DNA of 64,000 bases from JBBSEX01 sp038239345 (GTDB taxonomy: Bacteria; Acidobacteriota; Terriglobia; Bryobacterales; Bryobacteraceae). A model generated the notes under the pieces. The model did not search any database and was not told where the DNA came from. It saw only the letters and a program-made list of their open reading frames with translations. Where the stretch lies: contig JBBSEX010000016.1 in the NCBI GenBank assembly GCA_038239345.1, forward strand, positions 62,001 to 126,000. Reading direction: 5' to 3'. Made by a program: the position numbers and the translations under genes. Positions 1-10,000 of this stretch are shown in pieces (the stretch's first letter is position 1; each line of letters starts with the position of its first letter).

Positions 1-816
1 TCCCGCGCCCTGGCGCTGTTCTATCAACCGCCGAAGCCCGCCGCAGGCATTCATCTCCTGGCCTTTGTCGCCGAGTCGGCGGTAATCGGAAAGGATGCGT
101 CGATCGGACCGTTTGCTTACGTGGGTGAGCGCGTGACGATCGGGAATAATGCCGTGCTTCATCCGCATACCGTGGTTTATGAAGGAGCGGTGATCGGCGA
201 TGACTTTCTCGGCCACGCGCATTGTGTAGTGCGCGAGTATTGCCGTATCGGCGACCGCGTGATTCTTCAAAATGGCGTTGTAATTGGTGGCGACGGGTTC
301 GGCTTTGCCAAACGCAAGGATGGGAGCCACGCCAAGATCGTGCAGTCCGGCGTAACCGTGATTGAGGACGACGTCGAGATTCAATCCCTCACGTCGGTGG
401 ATCGGGCGACGGTGGGGGAGAGCCGTGTAAAGCGGGGAGCGAAGGTCGACAGCCTGGTACAGATCGGACATGCCTGCGTCGTGGGGGAGGACAATATCAT
501 CTGCGCGCAGACTGGCCTGGCCGGTAGTTCCGTGCTCGGCAAGAATGTTCTATTGGCCGGACAAGTCGGCATTTCGGGGCATCTGACGATTCACGACAAT
601 TCCATTATCTATGCCCAGAGCGGAATTGGCGGCGATGTGAAAGCGGGGTCGGTTATGTCTGGCTCGCCGGCCTTCGAAGCACGCGAATGGCTGCGCTCCA
701 TCACGGCGTTTCCAAAGTTGCCGGACCTTTTAAAGACAGTGAGACAATTACAGAAGCGGCTGGAGTTGTTGGAAAGTACACTTCCGGCAGCCGCGGAGAC
801 TAAACCGTCACAATGA
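1..816 (+). CDS. lpxD: UDP-3-O-acylglucosamine N-acyltransferase, 5' end cut by window
   Basis: LpxD adds the second, N-linked acyl chain to UDP-3-O-acyl-glucosamine in lipid A synthesis, in the cytoplasm, using acyl-ACP. The frame is open from base 1 with no start, so the gene begins outside the window; about 271 residues are visible of a family length near 340, so roughly the first 70 are missing. The visible part is almost all left-handed beta-helix hexapeptide repeats (patterns such as IGDRVILQNGVVIGGDGFGF). The His of the QIGHACVVG motif, codon 469-471, matches the family's catalytic His. A C-terminal helix ending in leucine-rich heptads closes the protein. Its stop overlaps the next start (ATGA). 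An internal GTG at 121 is not the true start, because the in-frame sequence upstream is clearly LpxD-like. Confidence 0.93.
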   Translation, partial: SRALALFYQPPKPAAGIHLLAFVAESAVIGKDASIGPFAYVGERVTIGNNAVLHPHTVVYEGAVIGDDFLGHAHCVVREYCRIGDRVILQNGVVIGGDGFGFAKRKDGSHAKIVQSGVTVIEDDVEIQSLTSVDRATVGESRVKRGAKVDSLVQIGHACVVGEDNIICAQTGLAGSSVLGKNVLLAGQVGISGHLTIHDNSIIYAQSGIGGDVKAGSVMSGSPAFEAREWLRSITAFPKLPDLLKTVRQLQKRLELLESTLPAAAETKPSQ

Positions 817-1610
817 GTGATTCGAGCCTGGATGTGAGCCGCCGCCCGGTGGCCTATCGCAATGAGGAGTTCCTGGACAGTCCCGACGCGCGCGGGTTGC
901 GCATATTGGCGGAATACCTGGAGCCGCTGTCCCATTTTCGCGCCGAGAAGATTGAAGACACCATCGTGTTTTTTGGTTCGGCGCGGATCATGGAGATGGG
1001 AATCATGGGGCGATATTATCGCGAAGCGCGCGCCCTGGCGAAGATGGTCACCGAGTGGTCCAATGAAATTCGCGACGTCACCAGGCGCTTTGTGGTTTGC
1101 TCCGGTGGTGGGCCGGGCATCATGGAAGCCGCGAATCGAGGAGCCCAGGACGCCGGCGGTAAAACCATCGGCTTGAATATTGGACTGCCGTTTGAACAGC
1201 GGCCGAATCCCTTCATCACGCCGTCGTTGTCATTCGAATTTCACTATTTTTTCATGCGCAAGTTCTGGTTCGCTTATCTGGCGAAAGCGCTGGTGGTCTT
1301 CCCGGGAGGTTTCGGAACGCTGGACGAACTAAGCGAAATATTGACGCTGGCCCAGACCGAAAAACTGGAAAGCAAGATAACGATTGTGCTGTATGGGACC
1401 ACGTATTGGAAGGAGATTCTAAATTTCGATGCATTGGTTCGTTACGGTATGATCTCGGAATCGGATCTCAATCTATTCCAGTTCGCCGACGATCCGAAGA
1501 CCGCCATGCAGATTCTTCAAGATAGTTTGACGAAGCACTACATAGAACCGGACGCCGCCATGAACGAGGCTCATAAGCAGTCGCCGGACATCGCGAAATC
1601 TCGCATCTAA
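813..1610 (+). CDS. LOG-family (TIGR00730-like) nucleotide 5'-monophosphate phosphoribohydrolase
   Basis: This 265-residue protein has the Rossmann-type LOG fold. Two signatures are visible: a glycine-rich loop CSGGGPGIMEAANRGA at residues 96-111 and PGGFGTLDE at 164-172, the PGGxGTxxE motif shared by LOG phosphoribohydrolases and 'lysine decarboxylase-like' proteins. Characterised relatives release the base from nucleoside 5'-monophosphates (cytokinin riboside monophosphates in plants and some bacteria). The true substrate here is unknown, and the old label lysine decarboxylase is not supported. Before the Rossmann core there is an N-terminal helical extension of about 40 residues, as in the longer LOG subgroup. 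The start overlaps the lpxD stop by 4 bp and the next gene starts 1 bp after its stop, which suggests co-translation. Confidence 0.85.
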   Translation: MSDSSLDVSRRPVAYRNEEFLDSPDARGLRILAEYLEPLSHFRAEKIEDTIVFFGSARIMEMGIMGRYYREARALAKMVTEWSNEIRDVTRRFVVCSGGGPGIMEAANRGAQDAGGKTIGLNIGLPFEQRPNPFITPSLSFEFHYFFMRKFWFAYLAKALVVFPGGFGTLDELSEILTLAQTEKLESKITIVLYGTTYWKEILNFDALVRYGMISESDLNLFQFADDPKTAMQILQDSLTKHYIEPDAAMNEAHKQSPDIAKSRI

Positions 1611-1611
1611 C

Positions 1612-3573
1612 ATGGCCATCTCGCTACCCGCGGGAATCAATTCCGTATATCGGCATATGGGTCGCGTCGATAAAATCTTCGCCATCCTCGTGCTGCTCTG
1701 TATCTTTTTGTTCTCCTTTTTCCCGGGCAGCTTTCCTGTCCTCCTGATTGAGCTGGTGACGTTCTTCTTTGGGATCTTAGTCCTCATCCGATTGCTGCGG
1801 ATTGCAGGAAGACGAACGATCTGGCGGTTGAGTAACCGCCTTATCGTCACTTACCTGTTCATCGCCGTAGTGCCCGTGACCCTGATCATCACGCTGGCGG
1901 GTTTCGGCTTGTACACACTTACCAATCAGACCGCCGTGTACCTGATGACTTCCGAATTGGACCGCCGAATAGAATCGTTAAACGACGCCGCGCGCAGCAT
2001 TGCCCAAACCAATCGCGCCGCTCGGGCGGGCACCTTGCGTGGAGTGTACGATCTTTTTTATCGCGACAGATTTCCCGGCATTGAATTTCTGGTGCGGGAG
2101 AACGGTGCCGATATCTATTATCCGGAAGTGGGTGCGCTGGAAAATTCAGCTTCGAATTGGCCCGAGGGCAGCGGGATCGTTGTGCGCAGCCATCGATTTT
2201 ACGCCTGGGCCCATGCGAAGCACGACACGGTGGATGTAACGACATTAGCGCCGCTCTCCCACACTTATCTGGCGGAGTTAGTGCCCAACCTGGGCTTGGC
2301 GCAGTTCGTGGAATTCGACGGAAAATCAGCCCGGCGGCCGCCCCCGGAATCATCTCGAGTGAAGTTGCCGCCGCAAATGAATTTATTCGATATTCCGGTG
2401 CAGTGGATGGCCTCGGTCCCGGTGCGCTTATGGTCGGACCCAAGACAGCCCGCGGCCGCCTTGCTAATTGTACAGTCGCGTCCCTCGGCCGTGTTTAACG
2501 CGATTTTCAGCCGGCGAATGGATTGGTGGCAAACCTTTTTGCCCGCCTTACTGCTGGCGTTTGCAATTTTGTTTTTAATCGTGGAGTTGATCGCTCTTGT
2601 AATCGGCGTAACGATGACCCGCAATATCACCCATGCCGTACACAATCTTTACGATGGAACACGACGTGTGATGGAAGGCAACTTCGCCCATCGGATTGAA
2701 GTGAAGGGGCAGGACCAACTCGCCGAGTTGGGTACATCGTTCAACAGCATGACCGAAAATCTGGAGCGGCTGGTCAAAGTATCGAAGGAAAAAGAACGGC
2801 TCCAGTCGGAAATTGAGATTGCTCGTGAAGTACAGAACCAGCTATACCCGAAAAAGGCGCCGGCGGTTAAGAATCTGCGAATGTGCGCGATTTGCAATCC
2901 TGCGCGGATGGTGTCGGGCGATTATTACGATTACGAATTCCTGCGAGATCAACGGGTGATGTTGGCAATCGGCGACGTCGCGGGTAAAGGGATCTCGGCA
3001 GCGCTGTTGATGGCGACCTTGCAATCGTCGTTGCGCGCGCAACTGCGCAGTAGCGCCGAACTGGCGGCGGCGGTTGGCGATTCCACCCCGCGGCCAGCCT
3101 ACCCGGCTTTATCCACTTCAAAGCTGGTTTCGCTGCTCAATCAACAGTTGTACGCCTACACATCGCCGGAGAAATACGCGACCTTCTGTTTCGGAATTTT
3201 CGACGATCGAAATTCGGAATTCATCTATACAAATGCCGGGCACCTGCCGCCGATTCTAATTCGCGATGGCGCCTCCACTCGCTTCGAGGTGAACGGCACT
3301 GTGGTCGGCGCGTTTGCTTTTTCGCGCTACGAAGAAAGCCGCGTGATCCTGAAAAGCGGCGATCTGATGGTGTGGTTTACCGATGGCGTAACGGAGCCGG
3401 AAAACGAGTATGGGGAAATGTTCGGCGAGGATCGTCTGGTGGATCTGGTAATCAAAAACGCCCATCGCGACGAAGAAGAAATCATCGCGATTGTGATGGA
3501 ATCGGTCACCCAGTGGACCGGTTCGCCGGAGCTGCAGGATGACATGACCCTGCTGCTGGCGCGCCGTGAATAG
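1612..3573 (+). CDS. membrane SpoIIE/RsbU-type PP2C serine phosphatase with HAMP domain
   Basis: This 653-residue protein is a predicted membrane-bound phosphatase of the kind that dephosphorylates anti-anti-sigma factors in partner-switching pathways. Hydrophobic helices lie near residues 23-62 and 80-105. A periplasmic sensor region of about 190 residues follows, then a helix near 303-335. A HAMP segment (about 335-385) leads into a coiled linker with EIAREVQNQLYP near 402, the usual entry to the PP2C-SIG domain. Metal-binding motifs are visible at SGDYYDYEF (about 436) and GDVAGKG (about 454), with FTDGVTEPENEYGEMFG and DDMTLLLA at the C-terminus, so the catalytic domain looks intact. No anti-sigma kinase or STAS gene is adjacent, so the partner is not visible here. 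The next gene overlaps its end by 8 bp. Confidence 0.88.
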   Translation: MAISLPAGINSVYRHMGRVDKIFAILVLLCIFLFSFFPGSFPVLLIELVTFFFGILVLIRLLRIAGRRTIWRLSNRLIVTYLFIAVVPVTLIITLAGFGLYTLTNQTAVYLMTSELDRRIESLNDAARSIAQTNRAARAGTLRGVYDLFYRDRFPGIEFLVRENGADIYYPEVGALENSASNWPEGSGIVVRSHRFYAWAHAKHDTVDVTTLAPLSHTYLAELVPNLGLAQFVEFDGKSARRPPPESSRVKLPPQMNLFDIPVQWMASVPVRLWSDPRQPAAALLIVQSRPSAVFNAIFSRRMDWWQTFLPALLLAFAILFLIVELIALVIGVTMTRNITHAVHNLYDGTRRVMEGNFAHRIEVKGQDQLAELGTSFNSMTENLERLVKVSKEKERLQSEIEIAREVQNQLYPKKAPAVKNLRMCAICNPARMVSGDYYDYEFLRDQRVMLAIGDVAGKGISAALLMATLQSSLRAQLRSSAELAAAVGDSTPRPAYPALSTSKLVSLLNQQLYAYTSPEKYATFCFGIFDDRNSEFIYTNAGHLPPILIRDGASTRFEVNGTVVGAFAFSRYEESRVILKSGDLMVWFTDGVTEPENEYGEMFGEDRLVDLVIKNAHRDEEEIIAIVMESVTQWTGSPELQDDMTLLLARRE

Positions 3574-4999
3574 CGCGGCATTCAAAGCATGCGAACCGCT
3601 TGAAATCGCCAGCCTTGGGAACGCGTCTAGATTGTTGTTGAGACTCGCGCTCTGGTCAGTTCTAATCGCCGGGATGGCGTTTGGGAAGGAACCTTCACAA
3701 CCCGATACATATCAGTTGTCTCCAGCCGACGACCGGTTTTTGGATGACCTGGAGCATCGTTCCTTTCTCTATTTTTGGGAGCAGGTTGGTTCGAAAACGG
3801 GGATCGTGCGCGATCGCGCCTTTGTCGACGGATCTTCAAACGGCCCTAATCTTCACATCGGCAGCGCGGCGGCTACAGGCTTCGGCCTGACCGCTATCTG
3901 TATTGGCGCCCAGCGTGGTTGGATTACCGAGAAAGAAGCGCGCGATCGAATTCTGCTCACTATTCGGTTCCTGGCCGAACGTGCGCCGGTAGAACATGGG
4001 TGGTTCTACCACTGGATGGATCCGGAAACGGGGGAGCGCCGCTGGAATAGCGAAGCCTCGTCGATCGATACGGCTTTGCTATTGGCTGGTGTACTGACGG
4101 CCGCGGAGCGATTCACAGACGATCCAGAAATTGGTTTTTTCGCGCGCTATGTTTACGAGCGAGTCGATTTTCCCTGGATGTTGAACGGTGAAAAGTATTT
4201 GTTGGCTCACGGGTGGGTTCCCGAATCCGGCTTTCTTCGCTATCGCTGGAATTCCTACAGCGAATTGATGATCCTTTACATCCTGGGCATTGGATCGCCA
4301 ACGCATCCCATCCCGCCGGAATCCTGGTACGCCTGGAAGCGCCCTAGCGTCACCTACCAAGGGATGACCTACATCACCGGTGGACCGCTGTTCGTGCATC
4401 AGTATTCCCAGGCTTGGTTCGACTTTCGGGCCTTGCGCGAAAGTGGCCCGGACCCGGTAAATTGGTTCGATAACTCCGTCCTGGCAACCCGGGCTCAGCG
4501 TGCCTTCTGCATGGATCTGGCCACGAAGTTCCCCAGCTATTCGGGAGACATCTGGGGCATCACTGCCTCCGATAGTTCCATGGGGTATCAGGTGTGGGGC
4601 GAAGTTCCGTTAAGCGCCCACATCGACGGCACCGTAGCACCTAGCGCTCCCGGCGGATCGTTGATGTTCGCGCCGGAAATCGCAATGCCATCTCTGCGGT
4701 CAATGTACGATCAATTTGGAAAGCAGATCTACAATCGCTATGGCTTTGTAGATGCTTTCGACCCCCACTCGGGATGGGTTGGCAGAGACGTGATCGGAAT
4801 CAACGCGGGAATCATTTTGTTGAGCGCGGAGGACCTGCGATCTGGCTTCGTGTGGACTTTATTCATGCGGTCAGCGGCCGCAACCACCGCCTTGCAGCGG
4901 TTGGAACTCATTCCTCAGCCCAGCCGCAAAAAACCAGGTTTTCTCCGCCGCCTGTTCTCTAATCTGAGCCCTCGGCCCTCCAAGTTGGCGCGAAAATAG
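3566..4999 (+). CDS. exported glycoamylase-fold hydrolase, GH144-like (possible endo-beta-1,2-glucanase)
   Basis: This 477-residue protein belongs to the glycoamylase-like (alpha/alpha)6 family (COG5368 type). A hydrophobic segment near residues 22-41 (LLLRLALWSVLIAGMAFG) looks like a signal peptide, so it is probably periplasmic. The mature start RFLDDLEHRSFLYFWEQ, then GLTAICIGAQRGWI and RRWNSEASSIDTALLLAGVL, are typical of the family. Characterised members of GH144 cut beta-1,2-glucan internally. The same fold forms the central cyclisation module of cyclic beta-1,2-glucan synthase, whose homologue lies 2 kb downstream, so a role in trimming or recycling that glucan is plausible but inferred. 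The GTG start overlaps the preceding phosphatase gene by 8 bp. The generic name 'glucoamylase' should not be read as starch hydrolysis. Confidence 0.82.
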   Translation: MNSAAFKACEPLEIASLGNASRLLLRLALWSVLIAGMAFGKEPSQPDTYQLSPADDRFLDDLEHRSFLYFWEQVGSKTGIVRDRAFVDGSSNGPNLHIGSAAATGFGLTAICIGAQRGWITEKEARDRILLTIRFLAERAPVEHGWFYHWMDPETGERRWNSEASSIDTALLLAGVLTAAERFTDDPEIGFFARYVYERVDFPWMLNGEKYLLAHGWVPESGFLRYRWNSYSELMILYILGIGSPTHPIPPESWYAWKRPSVTYQGMTYITGGPLFVHQYSQAWFDFRALRESGPDPVNWFDNSVLATRAQRAFCMDLATKFPSYSGDIWGITASDSSMGYQVWGEVPLSAHIDGTVAPSAPGGSLMFAPEIAMPSLRSMYDQFGKQIYNRYGFVDAFDPHSGWVGRDVIGINAGIILLSAEDLRSGFVWTLFMRSAAATTALQRLELIPQPSRKKPGFLRRLFSNLSPRPSKLARK

Positions 5000-5222
5000 T
5001 GTTATAAAGTACCGATAGGGAAGAAAATTCTTTCCAGGTAGGTGCTTCCCGTATTCTGCCCTTGTATGGCAGGCCGATTTCAGTTCGCTTTCATGGGTTT
5101 TCGCTGCGGGCTGCCACCCAACTCCAGCCTCGGATACGGCAACCCACGTGCTGCTTGTACGTTTCGCCCGGGGCCTTCCTTGTCTGAACAACCGTGCCTT
5201 GGCCCAGAATAGGTAAGCATTC
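5000..5222 (+). promoter_or_regulatory. 223-bp non-coding leader with candidate extended -10 promoter
   Basis: No convincing reading frame lies between the hydrolase gene and the ABC transporter. A TG-T-TATAAA block at 5000-5008 fits an extended -10 element and needs no strong -35. If it is used, transcription would start near 5014 and leave about 209 nt of 5' leader ahead of the GTG at 5223. The leader contains several short inverted segments, for example GGGCC near 5158 paired with GGCCC near 5205. No known riboswitch class was recognised. Confidence 0.35.
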
Positions 5223-7037
5223 GTGCCCGATCAAAAATCAACATGGAGAGAACGGCTAGCGGCGCTAAAGAACGTGCCGCCCGTGCTGCGCCTCGTGTGG
5301 GATTCGGCGCCAACCATCGTTGCACTGGGAATTGCCTATCGCTTGGTTAATGCCCTGATACCGTTGGGGATTTTAGCGGTTTCCAAGGCGATCATCGATA
5401 TCGTCGTAGGCGTGATCAAGCATCCTGGGCCGGCGCCAGTAGAGGTTTGGTGGTTATTGGGCGTGGAATTCGGATTGGGCGCCCTGGGAAACATATTGGG
5501 CCGTGCCACCGATTATTGCGATGCCCGGCTGGCCGATGAGTTTACGCGCGAAGTCAGCTTGCGGGTGATGAACCATGCGGCGCGCTTGGACCTCGCATCG
5601 CTTGAAGATCCCGCGTTCAACGATCAATTAGAGCGAGCCCGGGTGCAGGCCACCGACCGGATCGCCATGTTGAATGCGATGGGCCGATTGCTGCTCCAGT
5701 CCATCACTCTTATTTCGCTATCGATCGGTGTGATTTATTATTCGCCCTGGCTGTTCGTGCTGCTTGTGGTTTGCATTGTGCCGGCCTTTGCCGGAGAAAG
5801 CCACTTCGCGTTTTTGGGTTATTCATTGGCCCATAGCTTGACGCCAATCCGTCGTGAACTGGACTATCTTCGCGTACTCGGCAGCAGTAAAGAGAGCGCC
5901 AAGGAAGTTAAAATGTTCGGACTGGCCGATCATCTTACCGGGCGCTACGCGACGCTATCGGACGGCGTGATTCTGAAGAACCGCCAGCTAACCCGCCGCA
6001 GACTATGGTGGGGATCGCTTCTTGCCGTAATCGGTTCGTTTGGATACTACGGCGGCTATGCGTTACTCGTCTACAAGGCATTGTTAGGTGAGATTAGTGT
6101 GGGTACACTCACGTTTGTGGCGGGCGCAATCGCTGGTGCCAGCGGCCAACTGCAAACCGTTTTTTCACTATTTTCCAGCATTGCCGATCAAGCCCTGTTC
6201 CTAACTGATCTGCTGAGCTTCCTGGCGGTAAAACCGCGAATCGGCTCGAAGGAAAATGCGCTTCCAGCGCCCCGTCCGATACGACAAGGTTTTGAGTTCC
6301 GCGATGTATGCTTCCAGTATCCCGGGTCGGAGCGGGTCATCCTAAAGAACTTGAATTTCCGTCTAGAGCGTGGGGAGCGGGTGGCTCTGGTCGGCGAAAA
6401 CGGACAAGGCAAAACGACTTTCGTAAAGTTGCTCTCTCGCCTTTATGACCCCAGCTCGGGCGTGATCCTACTGGATGGAGTGGACCTGCGCGAATACAAC
6501 GTGGAAGAGTTGCAGCGGGAGATCGGGGTTATCTTCCAGGACTTCGTGCGCTATGACATGACCGCGCGGATGAACATCGGAATGGGCCGTATTGAGCGCG
6601 CCGGCGAAGACGAAGCTCTCTGGGAGGCAGCACGCAAGAGTCAGGTGGATCGCCTGATGAAAGACAAATTGGCGGGCGGTCTGGAACAGATGCTCGGCCG
6701 GCGTTTCGCCGGTGGTGTCGATCTTTCTGGCGGTGAGTGGCAGAAATTCGCTCTGGCTCGGGCCTATCTTCGTGACGCGCAGGTTTTAATACTGGATGAA
6801 CCGACAGCGGCATTGGACGCACTGGCCGAGTATGAAGTTTTCAAGCGCTTCGCCGAGCTTACGGAAGACAAGATGGCGATTCTTATATCGCATCGCTTTT
6901 CCACGGTTCGCATGTCCGATCGGATAGTCGTCCTGGAAGAAGGCCGGATTCGCGAAGAAGGAACGCACGATCATCTGTTGGCTACGGGCGGCCGATACGC
7001 TAAGCTGTTCGAATTACAGGCCTCGAGTTATCGATGA
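5223..7037 (+). CDS. ABC exporter, fused permease and ATPase, coupled to glucan synthase gene
   Basis: This 604-residue half-transporter has an N-terminal membrane domain (about residues 25-330, five to six helices) and a C-terminal ATPase domain. Walker A is GENGQGKT at 391-398, the signature LSGGEWQKF starts at 501, Walker B LILDE ends at D525-E526 and the H-loop His is H557; all are intact. It would work as a homodimer exporting a substrate across the inner membrane. Its stop overlaps the start of the NdvB-like gene (ATGA at 7034-7037), so the two are probably translated together. Cyclic beta-1,2-glucan is exported by the ABC protein NdvA/ChvA in rhizobia, which makes glucan a reasonable candidate substrate. 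The sequence alone does not show NdvA orthology. The start is GTG. Confidence 0.85.
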   Translation: MPDQKSTWRERLAALKNVPPVLRLVWDSAPTIVALGIAYRLVNALIPLGILAVSKAIIDIVVGVIKHPGPAPVEVWWLLGVEFGLGALGNILGRATDYCDARLADEFTREVSLRVMNHAARLDLASLEDPAFNDQLERARVQATDRIAMLNAMGRLLLQSITLISLSIGVIYYSPWLFVLLVVCIVPAFAGESHFAFLGYSLAHSLTPIRRELDYLRVLGSSKESAKEVKMFGLADHLTGRYATLSDGVILKNRQLTRRRLWWGSLLAVIGSFGYYGGYALLVYKALLGEISVGTLTFVAGAIAGASGQLQTVFSLFSSIADQALFLTDLLSFLAVKPRIGSKENALPAPRPIRQGFEFRDVCFQYPGSERVILKNLNFRLERGERVALVGENGQGKTTFVKLLSRLYDPSSGVILLDGVDLREYNVEELQREIGVIFQDFVRYDMTARMNIGMGRIERAGEDEALWEAARKSQVDRLMKDKLAGGLEQMLGRRFAGGVDLSGGEWQKFALARAYLRDAQVLILDEPTAALDALAEYEVFKRFAELTEDKMAILISHRFSTVRMSDRIVVLEEGRIREEGTHDHLLATGGRYAKLFELQASSYR

Positions 7038-10000
7038 AAACGGCTTCCGATTCCCGGTATACGAAGCAAGGGCATGCTCCCAAGGAAGCTGCCATCAGTT
7101 CGCCGGCCAGTTACCGCAGCGTGCCGGATCGCTTGGATGAATGCGCGCGAATTTTGCGCGATAAAGTTACTGAGCTGCGCGCCTTGGCCCGTCAACGGTC
7201 GGAACGCGCGGCGGTGGAGATCTGGCTACTCGATAACCATTCCTACGTTCAGTTCCAAATCCGCGAGGCGCGGCGGAGCTTACCGCTGTCTTACGTCCGC
7301 AAGCTTCCCCGGCTGCCCGAACGTGGCGGCGAGACGCGCGTTTATCGCATCACAGCCGATCTGGTAGCGGCGACAACGGGCGCGATAGATACAGACGCCA
7401 TGGCTCATTTTGCCACGCGCCTGAAACACGATCATCCTCTGATACTGGCGGAGTTGTGGGCTTTTGGTCCCATGCTGCGGCTGGTCTTGGCGGAACGTCT
7501 GGTAGCTGTAATTCAGGAAGGGTTGGAAAACGAAGAGGCCGTCGCCACCGTCGTGCAGAGCTTCCACAATTTGGAAAGTGTCTCCTGGCGCGAATTCGTC
7601 GAGTCCGTTTCTTCGCTGGAAGAAATCCTCCGGCGCGATCCAGCGGGCGTCTATCCGCAGATGGATTTTCCTACTCGCGACAGCTACCGGCATGCTGCGG
7701 AACAGATCGCAAAGCTGGCTCGCAAGCCGGAGGACGAGGTTGCCAAGCTCGCACTCGCGATGGCCCAAACCGCTTGTAGCGACGGGACCTCGGACGAGAG
7801 TCCACGCTTCGTCGATCAGCGGAAACACGTCGGATATTATCTGGTGGGCAATGGCAAGAAAGATTTTCGCAACGCCGCCGGATGCCGCATCACGCTTCGT
7901 TCGGCGTTTGCACTTTTCGGCCGGGCGTATGTGCAACCGCTGTACTTCGGCTTCGTCGCGATCGTCACTGCATTGCTACTGGCGGGTTTCCTCTGGCTCT
8001 TTGGCTTCCACGAATGGTGGATACTGGCCGTGCTCCTTATCCCGGCCAGCCAGGCCGCCTTGGAGATTGCGAATCTGGTAGCCAGCCGTCTGGTTGTGCC
8101 GAAAGTGCTTCCCACCATGGATTTCTCGGACGGCATTCCCGAAGATTGCCAGACGATGGTGGTGGTTCCGACACTGCTCCTGTCGGCCGCCAACGCAGAA
8201 AAGCTTCTGGGCGATCTGGAGATTCGCTACCTGGCAAATCGCGACGTCAACCTGTATTTCGCTCTCCTCACTGATTATGCCGATGCTGCTGGTCCGCACA
8301 CCGACAAGGATGAACCGGTTCTTGAGGTTTGCTCGCAAGGTGTGCAACGGCTGAACGCTCGATATGGGCGTGGCGATTCGGGTCCGTTCTTTCTCTTCCA
8401 CCGCCCCCGCCACTGGAATCCCCAGGAAGGCTCGTGGATGGGCTATGAGCGGAAGCGCGGAAAGCTGAACGACTTCAACGATGTCCTGATGGGCCATAGT
8501 AACCGCTTCGAGATTATCGTTGGCGACATGTCGGTCCTATTGCGAATTCGCTATGTCATCACGTTGGATACGGACAGCCAATTGCCCCGCGATACTGCCC
8601 GCAAGATGGTCGCCTCCATGGCCCACCCCTTGAACCGGCCGGTGCTGGATCCCAAGACCAATACGGTGACGTCGGGATATGCGGTGATTCAGCCGCGGGT
8701 CAGCGTCAGTATGGAATCCTCCGGACGTTCCAGACTGGCGCAAATCTTTAGCGGGCAAACAGGTTTTGATCCGTACTCAACCGCGGTGTCGGACGTCTAT
8801 CAGGATTTATTTGGGCGGGCAAGTTTTACGGGCAAGGGGATCTACGATCTTTGGGCGTTTGAAACGGCCGTCGGAAAACGATTTCCGGAAAACGCCATTC
8901 TCAGCCATGACCTGATCGAAGGCGAACATGCGCGAACCGGACTGTTGACCTCTGTGGAAGTCATCGACGATTATCCAACTACCTATCAGGCGTTTTCCAA
9001 GCGCAAGCATCGCTGGGTCCGCGGCGATTGGCAGATTATGCCCTGGCTGTTTTCTAAAGTGCCAGGGCCAAACCGCGAACGATATGGGAATCCGTTGCCG
9101 CTGCTTTCGCGCTGGAAAATTCTCGACAATCTTCGGCGCAGCCTCTACGAAATCTTCTTTTTTCTAGCGCTGATCGCCGGTTGGTTCATTCTGCCCTCAC
9201 CTGGATTATGGACGGTGGCAGTGTTTGCATTAATGCTGCTGCCGACCTACGCCGACATGATCCTGACAATTGTGAGAGCACCGGAGCGGCGGCTTTTATC
9301 GAGCTTCATCACCAATCTGGCAACGCGGTTGGTGCTGAGCCATCGCGATGCCGCGCTGAATCTTCTGTTCATTCCGCATCAGGCCTTAATGATGTGCGAT
9401 TCGATTATCCGGACACTGGTGCGGCAGCGATCGCGAAGAAAAATGCTCGAGTGGGAGACTATGGCGCAATCCGAACTGGCCGGCGTGAAGGTCAGTATGG
9501 TGGAGAAGTATTTGACTATATCCGCTGGATTTGCGCTGGTGCTGCTAGGCCTGTTGAGCTGGTATTCGCCGGTGTTTAATCTGGCGATCGCGCTTAGCGC
9601 TTTGTGGGTAGCGACGCCGGTTATCGTCAGCTGGTTGAATGCGCCGCCCGCTAAGCCTGCTGCCTTATCGGAAGGCGACCGGGGGTTCTTGAGGGACACC
9701 GCGCTACGCACCTGGCGCTTTTTCCGCGATTACTCCACGCCCGAAAGCAACTGGCTGGCGCCCGATAATGTGCAGCAAGACCCGCCGCTGGTTGCCAACC
9801 AAATATCGCCTACGAATTTGGGGCTCCTGCTGACAGCGAGCCTGAGCGCTCACGATTTCGGGTACTTGACGCAAGATGAACTGGGGACACGTCTCAATAG
9901 AATCTTTGAAACCATGACGCGAATGGAACGGTATCGCGGGAACTTCTATAACTGGTACAACACGCTTACGCTGAGCCCCATGCCGCCGGTGTTCGTGTCC

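Noticed and set aside
813..1610. Lysine decarboxylase
   Set aside because: The PGGxGTxxE motif places it in the LOG phosphoribohydrolase family; no PLP-binding decarboxylase fold is present.
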